Of a DNA stretch of 64,000 nt, positions 57,641-64,000 are shown piece after piece. Position 1 is the stretch's first letter; each line of letters opens with the position of its first letter. The stretch comes from Axinella damicornis (taxonomy: Eukaryota; Porifera; Demospongiae; Axinellida; Axinellidae). The translations under genes and the position numbers were made by a program. Location: NCBI GenBank assembly GCA_963931865.1, contig OZ007515.1:312501-376500 (forward strand). The letters run 5' to 3'. The notes below the pieces were generated by a model. The model saw only the letters and a list, made by a program, of their open reading frames with translations. It searched no databases and was not told the origin of the DNA.

Positions 57641-58329
57641 ATCACTCACTTATCACACACACACACACAGGTGACATTGATGGCCAGCTACAGCACACAT
57701 CAGAGTTGATCTCAGAACTACAGCACCATCAGTTAGAGCGACTGAGCCGGCCCCCCGCCCAAATGTCCGAGGGCCACTTCATTCTTCCTGCATCATCCCA
57801 GGAGGAGATCAGCACTGGTGAATACGTACCTCACGCACAAACACAACACACTGCATTTGATGATATACCCAGCTCTCTTTCTCGGACTCTGACCTGCGTA
57901 TCACTCTCTGTTCTCATATTTAACTGAGACCACAGATTACCACTTCCATTTCCTGTCTCAAGGCAAACATTGGCCCTCTGATTGGTCAAATCCTAATCTT
58001 CACATCTCTCCTCCATCCTTCAGCTTCAAAACTCACACAGGAACTCGCAGCACTGACCTCGCAGGTATGAACCTTACAGCAGCGCTTGACACTGGTCTGA
58101 TGGAAATAGCTGTTGCACTAATTTGAGCACTGTGTCAGATTGCGGATTGTTCCGCCCAGGCTTATACGAGCTGTTCATTGGTTTATTTCAGGTGACACCA
58201 GCAGATGTGGTATCAGTGCCCACCCTTCACAGGGCAATGGGGATCACTTTACAGCCAGTCGAGCAGTCGCCAGCCTCTGACAGAACCCCAGGGTCACTTC
58301 ATACTAGAAATGCTCTGCCCTCAACCTAG
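50208..58329 (+). CDS. BRD7/BRD9: bromodomain protein BRD7/BRD9
   Basis: A SWI/SNF subunit that reads acetyl-lysine. Exons: 50208-50286, 50454-51974, 52038-52098, 52219-52363, 52563-52673, 53443-53938, 55330-55576, 55774-56359, 57671 to about 57820, about 58023-58063 and about 58192-58329 (TAG). The N-terminus MGKKHKKHKK-like signature (EFAGLKKMGKKHKKHKK) is typical. The bromodomain has FSDPVTDDIAPGYSLIIQ, PMDLGTIGSKV and the acetyl-lysine-binding Asn region CNNAMTYNAPETVYY. The DUF3512 region has SYLMYGPFGSFAPVYDSTFA. The tail SQVTPADVVSVPTLHRAMGI favours BRD7. Unusual features are a very long Pro/His-rich linker with a 16-residue repeat (51480-51945) and an acidic GGRDRPGSVASSD repeat (55980-56270). 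The phase between 56359 and 57671 does not match, so one exon or an alternative donor is unresolved. Confidence 0.93.
51480..51945 (+). repeat. 48-bp coding minisatellite (TTGPSVLNPHPHQHPS)
   Basis: About nine in-frame copies of a 16-residue unit in BRD7/9 exon 2, with small substitutions (Asn/Gln/Ala). Frame is kept in all copies. The opposite strand is also open but is an artefact. Confidence 0.93.
52467..52562. repeat. CA-rich microsatellite before a bromodomain exon
   Basis: Interrupted CACACA and TACACACTCACC runs up to the acceptor of exon 52563-52673. Confidence 0.85.
52755..53215. repeat. 43-bp intronic minisatellite, about 11 copies
   Basis: Almost identical units (GCCTGTGTGCAGCTAGTGTC then TAGAGGTTGGTGTCTCAGGG and ATG) in the intron after the bromodomain exons. 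The very low divergence suggests a recent expansion. Confidence 0.93.
53975..54028. repeat. (TC)n(TG)n compound microsatellite
   Basis: About 13 TC units run directly into about 13 TG units in a BRD7/9 intron. Confidence 0.92.
55980..56270 (+). repeat. 39-bp coding minisatellite (GGRDRPGSVASSD)
   Basis: About six or seven in-frame 13-residue units in BRD7/9 exon 8, after the DUF3512 region; His, Arg and Ser variants occur at fixed positions. Confidence 0.92.
57598..57670. repeat. (CA)n microsatellite before exon
   Basis: CA runs with TATCACT interruptions form the pyrimidine-poor sequence leading to the acceptor at 57670. Confidence 0.9.
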
Positions 58330-58658
58330 TCAAATCTGTTGTGTTAGTTGTTGTTCATACTCAGCTTTTACCCAAATATGGTAGCAGGATGAAGCCATGC
58401 GTGAACAGAACAGATTGGCCAATCAGTGGTACGGTGACCGCAGACCACAGGCTGTGAATTTTGCATGATTGACTTGGCCATAATTTTCATCATTGAAAAC
58501 TGCAATTTGCTATTCCAAACCAGTGTTGCTTTGAACAGAAATAGTGTACTAACAATGGGCTAGGAATACATTCCACACAAAGAAAAAAAATTATCACCTC
58601 GTGCGCAATACAATATGAAAAATTAGATGCAGTTTGCAGAATTGGAAGAACAGGCTAG
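58330..58658. other. convergent spacer, BRD7/9 / coactosin-like
   Basis: 329 bp between facing stop codons. AT-rich, no coding signal. It presumably holds both 3' UTRs. Confidence 0.6.
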
Positions 58659-59487
58659 CTATTTCCCTGTGCCATAAGCTGCTCCGCTTGCCGTCTCCAG
58701 CACCCTCAGAATCTTCTCATATTTTAGTTCCGGCTTCTCATCAGCGAGAAACTCCTTGCCAAAGTCCTAGAGACAGAACAGAATTCAATTTGATACATAG
58801 AGTAGTAGGTCTTCTAAGAAACCCTGTGCAGACCGACAGCAGACTGGTCACGAGGAGCAAGCCAATGCTACCAGTTTCAAAGTCCGAGAAATCTTCAACT
58901 TACATAGCAGATTGCCTTAACGAATGCCTTGTCTGTGCTAACTTTGGCCTTCTTCAGGGGAGTAACGCTAGGTCCGATCCAGGTGATGAACGCAAACTTC
59001 TTTCTCCGGCTCATCTCATCACCAGTTTCGAAACGGACATAAGCATACACTCTCTCTTCATCTGCAAGGGAGACAAAGAAGCAAAACAAGATGCAAGAGG
59101 TGTGGGGTGACAGCTTAACGCACTTCTTTCAGCTAAAACAATAATAATGGTAGACTTGATCCTCACCTCCACATTCCACAAGGAAGTCATCGTACTCCGT
59201 ACCAGACCCAGCGTGGTGTATGAGTTTTCCGTCGTACTTGAAAACGACCCTACAAGCGGAGACATGACAGTTAGAAACACATACTAGAAAAGCCATGCAT
59301 CAGCTCCGTGCTGTTGGGATTGTTTGAGGGCTTCGTAGAGTAAATATCACTAAACTGAAGCCAGGATAGACAAAGCAAGCACGCTACCTTCTCTCTCTCA
59401 CCAATTTGTCTCCGACTCATCACTTCGCACGTCTTCGTACGCCTCACGAATATCATCGCCAACACCATCGACAAACGGTTTAGCCAT
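58659..59487 (-). CDS. COTL1: coactosin-like F-actin-binding protein (ADF-H)
   Basis: An ADF-homology protein that binds actin filaments. Four exons run from ATG 59485-59487 to TAG 58659-58661 and give about 140 residues, the normal size. Exon 1 encodes AKPFVDGVGDDIREAYEDV and ends in a split Trp codon. Exon 2 encodes VVFKYDGKLIHHAGSGTEYD. Exon 3 encodes the signature RVYAYVRFETGDEMSRRKK, FAFITWIG and KKAKVSTDKAFVKAICY. Exon 4 encodes DFGKEFLADEKPELKYEKIL and ends AYGTGK. These segments match coactosin rather than cofilin (TWIG, not the cofilin long helix). Introns are GT-AG and in phase. It has its own spacer of 304 bp before the next gene on the same strand. Confidence 0.93.
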
Positions 59488-59791
59488 CTTGTTGGATTCT
59501 TCTCGCCTCTTGGAGATATCTCTGCGACGAAACTTCCACCTCTAGCTCTAGCAAGTTCGCGGACTGGCTCGTGGCAGCAGGGATAAAAAGCAATGCGTGG
59601 GAGGAGCCTCTCACGTGACTCCTAACACCGCATGCACTTTTCCGGCTTCCTATATAATTTTATATTGCAGGCCATGGCAGTATATGGAGGACCTGGGTAT
59701 GAGGCTACATGATATCATGATACAACATATACAAATGCGCTACAAGCTGTGTTTACACCACTGCTAGGCTCTAGTTCTGTACACCTGCACG
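59488..59791. other. spacer between coactosin-like start and CYC1 stop
   Basis: 304 bp holding the coactosin-like promoter and the CYC1 3' UTR. A single fold-back end (GGACCTGGGTATGAGGCTA, about 59688) is present. No gene was seen. Confidence 0.55.
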
Positions 59792-62405
59792 CTATAATCC
59801 CTTGTCGTAGTACACTATCTTGCGGCTCTTCAACACTGTCCATTTGCTACGCTTCCAGTAGTACACAACAAACATCAGTATGGACAGGATCATTATGGTC
59901 TGCAAGTGACAACAGCATATCAACCAAGTAACAGTGAGAATATACACAGCAAGTACCAAAGGGAACGTATTCGGTACACACATACACAAAGGCCTACCTT
60001 CATGCCCATCCTTTTGCGGTCATCATGCTCCGGTTCTGCATAGCAAACAGCAAGCACACACAAACCTCTCACTCAAAGACACAATGGACTATGGCGTTAG
60101 CTGACCTACCACTGGCCCATCTCAGGAAGACACTCACATCCTTGGCCATCTGGCTCACTGTTGCTGGAGTACCTGGAGAATTCCAATACAAAAGAGCATA
60201 GCACTGGGCTATTCCCCACCAAATAAGGACTCACCCCCTATAAATAATTAGTCCCAGGGGAATTTCCCTATTCTGTTGCAAGTCTGAGCGTAATTCCCCT
60301 CACACTGTCATACAACAGGGGGTGTATCCAATTTCAACCCCTCTTCTTCTAGTCTTCTCCCAAGCATCATGTGGATCGCGACAAGAGTGCAGTAAGAGCT
60401 CAGTAAGATCGTCCCTCATGGGAGGGTGCTCTAAATCTACACACAACTCCGTCGTACCATCTTCATACTCCACTGAGTCAGGGAAGAGCTGTTGAGGCAT
60501 TGCAATAGCCTGGCCCGGGAAATAGGGGTTGTACTCCATGCCCTCCCGCAGGTCTACGCCAGCCGGGGGGTCCCAGTACCCTGTCAGCAGTGAGAAGAGG
60601 TAGTCCTGTGGAGGGTGAGTGGCAGCATACCAGGAGTGCATCTCCAACACAAAGCATACAGGAGAAGTGTGTTCCCTGTGGATGCATGAGTGTGTCTGGA
60701 TGAGGTGTGTCTGTCTCTCACCTCTTCCCCCTCCCGAGCAAGCACAATCAGACTGAGGTCTGGAGGCAAGGCACCTGCACACACATGAAATACAACCTTT
60801 CAAGAATGGATTCAGTCTAAATATGGTAGTGGCCAGAACCCACCCACCCACCCACCTACCCACCCACAGCAACTTTACTGCTGGTGAGCTCACCATTGTT
60901 CGCAAATCTTGCTGCCTCTTCATTAGGATAGGGTTCAGGGAAGGCATCACTCAGCTGACGAGAGGACAAAGGTCAACCATTATCTGTTTGTTTCTTTCCA
61001 AGGGTGTTTTACTTTCAAGTCACCAGTGGTGCCATTGAAATATTGCCTCTGAAATATCTACAGGATTTATAAATATAGCCCTTCCAGAGTACAACTACCA
61101 TACTGGCCAGCTATGAGCAGCTCCAAAATGTGTCCCGTCATGTCGTTAGTAAACAGTGGCTTATGCATGCACGTGCAAGCAGTGAATTGAGCGGACATAT
61201 AATAAACACAGCCTCCCTTTGAGCAGACATCACCCCCGAGCAGACGCTACCCATGGACACTTTCTAGACGCTACAGTACGTGCACAATACCTTTCCAGGT
61301 CGGGTGGTAGGGTTTCCCTCCTCATCAGGCTCTCCAGCATACTCATACTGTGGAGTAGAGCTGATCGTGAGAACGGCTTCCTCAGAAGAGACCTTCACAC
61401 ACCTACACTCACCTCTTCTGCAAGCTCCCGTGCTTCAGCCTCTGTATAGGCCACACCTATCAAATTTCTGAAGCAAAGCTGTTCCATCCCATGGCAGGCA
61501 GAGCAAACCTGTTTGTACACTTGGTAGCCACGACGAATACTGCAGGGGAGGAGGAGAAGAGGGAGGAGGAAGAGGAGGGGGGAGGGGGAGGGAGAGGAGG
61601 AGGAGGAGGAGGAGGAAGAGGAGGGGGGAGGAGGAGGAGGAGGATTAAGAGGAGTGGGGGAGGAAGAGGAGTGAGGAGGAGGAGAAAGAGGAGTGAGGAG
61701 GGAGGGAGGAAGAGGAGGAGGTGGCGGAGGAGGAGGGGGAGCAGGAGGGGAGGGGGAGCAGGAGCAGGAGGGGGAGGGGGGGCAGGAGGGGGAGGGGGGG
61801 CAGGAGGGGGAGGGGGAGCAGGAGCAGGAGGGGGAGGGGGGCAGGAGGGGGAGGGGGAGCAGGAGGGGGAGCAGGAGGGGAGGGGGGGCAGGAGGGGGAG
61901 CAGGAGGGGAGGGGGAGCAGGAGCAGGAGGGGGAGGGGGGGGGGGCAGGAGGGGGAGCAGGAGGGGGAGCAGGAGGGGAGGGGGAGCAGGAGCAGGAGGA
62001 GGAGGGGCAGGAGGGGGAGGGGGAGCAGGAGGGGAGGGGGAGCAGGAGGGGGAGGAGGAGCAGGAGGGGGAGGGGGAGTGAGGAGCAAGAGGAGGAGGGG
62101 GATGAGTAGGGGAAGGAAAGCGGAGGAGGGAAAGGAAAGCAGAGGAGAATGAGGGAGGAGAAGAGGAGAATGAGGAGATGGTTAACATCATGTCAACCCA
62201 CTACTCCAGGTATATAGCCATGCACACCAAAAACAAACGTTACGACCAGTATCTATTACCTCATGTGGTCAAGGGCACTGAAGGGTCCGCCATGGCTCCA
62301 GGGGTACTTGGGAGGATGCAGCTCCAGCTCGGCAGCAGACAGAGAGACGAACAGGTAGCCCATGCCAAGCCCACCTGCCGCCATCAGACTATAGTAACTC
62401 GAGGA
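59792..62405 (-). CDS. CYC1: cytochrome c1, mitochondrial (complex III)
   Basis: The haem subunit that passes electrons from the Rieske protein to cytochrome c. Exons in gene order: 62260-62405, 61413-61539, 61291-61347, about 60892-60953, about 60727-60775, about 60441-60606, about 60112-60172, about 60000-60036 and 59792 to about 59898. Seen: [15 protein letters not shown], the haem site CSACH in [84 protein letters not shown] (axial Met region) and a C-terminal membrane anchor [18 protein letters not shown]. The end is YYDKGL plus TAG at 59792-59794. The first exon listed is entered in phase 0, so an upstream presequence exon is needed. A possible one begins MCSTLSKTREVFAVCVRQIK at 62955 on the minus strand, but its donor is weak. 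Confidence 0.93.
61540..62180. repeat. 640-bp homopurine tract in CYC1 intron
   Basis: GGAGGAGG, GGGGAGGGGGAGCAGGAG and related units, almost wholly purine on the plus strand for over 600 bp. It directly abuts the acceptor of the haem exon (61413-61539). All long open frames across it (Glu/Gly/Arg-rich or Pro-rich) are low-complexity artefacts. Confidence 0.95.
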
Positions 62406-62460
62406 CTGTGTGTGAGAACATGTATGAGGGTGTATGAACATGAGGTGAGCTTACACAGCG

Positions 62461-62462
62461 GT

Positions 62463-62493
<31 letters not shown>

Positions 62494-62496
62494 GGA
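62461..62496. repeat. (GT)n plus poly-G tract
   Basis: About eight GT units followed by about 19 G, same arrangement as at 14344-14387. Confidence 0.9.
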
Positions 62497-63299
62497 GCCA
62501 CATACTAACTTACCATGCCAAACGTTCTTTTCCTACCAGCAGAACTTTGACCCTGCGATGGAGGCATATACCATAACAGAGAGCAAAGCGTATAATACAG
62601 TGGAAGCCCTCTACCTTGGCCCCCAAAGAGTGTCCAGGTTAGAGAGCTATTCTCATTTCAGGAGCAATATTCATGTCAAGTTGGGACTTGAGTCCTGATT
62701 ATGGAGGTGTCTTGATAAGGGAGGTGTCCTTATTTAGGAGTGTTCTTTTCCGCTGTATAGCATAATTACATACAAGCGTGCCTGGAAATACTAGTCTGGT
62801 GGGCCAGCCACTCTGATCAAAACAGAAAGGGTCTGGTGAACTGAGTGTCCCACTGTTGTCCTGCCACACTGGACACTCAACAAGACCTTTGCTTGCTTTA
62901 TTTGTCTAACACAAACTGCAAACACTTCACGGGTCTTTGACAGGGTGCTACACATGATCTGGACATGATGTGTCAACGTGTCTGCTAGCCTTCCCGATGC
63001 GGTGACTGCCGTATGGAACCCGTTCTCTGCACACTAAACAAGCAGACGCAAGCTGTGTCTGAGTGCGTGAATGAGGTCGTTGCTCTGTCCGTCTGGATAC
63101 ATGGTGCCTTCCTGGGCCATCGTTGCCATGGTGAAGGATCAGGTAGCCTAGTTCAGGTTCAGCCATACATCTGGCTGAAAGCTTTTAGCCAAGAATGGAG
63201 AGTGAAGATGGCAGTTGTGACAGGAGTCACATACTTTTGTTTATGTCAAGTGGCGATCGGTGTTGCAAAACAAACTTTATAGAGAGAAATTTGTAGCCC

Positions 63300-63470
63300 A
63301 CTGTGACCAGGTATGTTCAGATGCCACATTCTGGAAACCATTTTCTACCCATTTGGACATGTCAATAAATTGGTAGAAACAGCACTCCTGTTCTATAGGG
63401 TGGCTGATGTGCCATTTCTGCCAAAAATGGAACACAGAACCAAATTTGATAGAAACTACACTCCTGGTGA
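63300..63470. repeat. truncated inverted copy of the dispersed repeat
   Basis: Segments such as CATTTCTGCCAAAAATGG and CTCCTGTTCTATAGGGTG are reverse complements of parts of copy 2 (TTTTTGGCAGAAATGGCACA, CCCTATAGAACAGG). Confidence 0.75.
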
Positions 63471-63568
63471 GCGACAGCACACATAGTGAAGGCTGCAAAG
63501 ATCAAGTCTTGTTTTGTTTGCTACATGTACACTAGCTGTCACTTGTTGTGGAGGGCGTCCTGCATGCA

Positions 63569-63667
63569 TAGCCTCGTTCCCAGGCCTTCTACAACTCCAG
63601 TTTTGATTGTTTACAGTATGCAAAATACTGTAAGCGATGGTGTTATAGAAGGCCTGGGAATGAGACT
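63569..63667. repeat. 99-bp fold-back element, TAGCCTCGTTCCCAGGCC ends
   Basis: TAGCCTCGTTCCCAGGCCTT and AAGGCCTGGGAATGAGACTT are inverted ends of a hairpin with imperfect inner complementarity (TTACAGTATGC / AATACTGTAAG). Confidence 0.88.
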
Positions 63668-64000
63668 TTTCATACAGTTATAGCAGACTAATATGCCACA
63701 TATCTTGGGCTAGGAATGAGATATGAAGCTGGGATTTGCACCATTGTGATCAGCTTGACAGGAGCATTCCAATGATGCCCATTTTGTTGCTAGTTGAATA
63801 TTGACCCAAAACCATGAAAAACCATGGATTATAGCCTTGGATGAGTGCGATTTTTGACAAAAATGTGACTGAGATAAAAAAATCATTTCAAGGACATCAT
63901 TTGAAAGCTCGTTTCATGCTGACCACAATGGCACAATTCCCAGCTTCATATCTCATTCACACAACCATACCTAGCGCAATGTTCTTTTCCAAGTCTATTC
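63668..64000. repeat. dispersed 0.5-kb repeat, copy 3 (runs off window)
   Basis: It begins ATACAGTTATAGCAGACTA next to the fold-back end, as in copy 1 (GCAGTTATAGCAGACTATAT), then follows the same body to the window edge. Confidence 0.85.

Larger units (their letters stand above)
62406..63567. other. region upstream of CYC1
   Basis: It should contain the CYC1 presequence exon and promoter. A minus-strand frame from 62955 with a basic, hydrophobic N-terminus is the best presequence candidate. A (GT)n/poly-G tract lies at 62461-62496. A truncated inverted copy of the dispersed repeat lies at about 63300-63470. No other gene is supported. Confidence 0.5.

Noticed and set aside
61460..62191. Very long Pro-rich and Glu/Gly-rich open frames on both strands
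   Set aside because: They lie entirely in a homopurine tract inside a CYC1 intron; any reading frame stays open there.
62948..63166. Small minus-strand frames near 63.1 kb, including one starting MATMAQEGTMYPDG
   Set aside because: Short, no recognisable domain, wrong character for a mitochondrial leader and no good donor leading to CYC1.

Overview
The window is nuclear DNA of a multicellular animal. It has spliced genes with short GT-AG introns, long CA/TC/poly-G microsatellites, many minisatellites and small fold-back elements. It also carries animal cilium and centriole genes (an outer-arm dynein heavy chain, ANKS6, CEP76). Compact gene spacing, very short shared promoters and an unusual secreted Fe/Mn superoxide dismutase suggest an invertebrate, possibly a sponge or another early-branching lineage. 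The species cannot be fixed from sequence alone. No rRNA, tRNA, virus, CRISPR or toxin gene was seen.

Layout, left to right: 3' part of a CCDC142-like gene (+, 24-1641); axonemal dynein heavy chain of the DNAH5/DNAH8 class (-, 2099-20886), read complete through AAA1-AAA6; a 288-bp divergent promoter; secreted-type Fe/Mn SOD (+, 21175-22140); RUN-C1-DEF8/Rubicon-type zinc protein (-, 22302-27593); copine vWA region (-, 28374-31711), lacking its C2 domains and holding a 1.8-kb inverted-repeat element in an intron; a 200-N gap; ANKS6 (-, 32408-37034), with a disturbed 3' half; a 110-bp divergent promoter; an unrecognised type II membrane protein of about 966 residues (+, 37145-43607); CHMP1 (+, 44023-46393); CEP76 (-, 46757-50106); a 101-bp divergent promoter; BRD7/9 (+, 50208-58329); coactosin-like protein (-, 58659-59487); cytochrome c1 (-, 59792 to at least 62405); repeats to the end.

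The genes do not form one pathway. Three (dynein heavy chain, ANKS6, CEP76) belong to the cilium/centriole, and each of those starts head-to-head with, and within 300 bp of, another gene. CHMP1 and the RUN-DEF8 protein act in endolysosomal membrane traffic, BRD7/9 in SWI/SNF chromatin remodelling, and cytochrome c1 in respiratory complex III.

Repeats are the other main content. They include a fold-back family with ends like TAGCCTCGTTCCCAGGCC, a roughly 0.5-kb dispersed repeat present in three or four copies, a 98-bp near-perfect palindrome, minisatellites that begin at splice donors, and three in-frame coding minisatellites.
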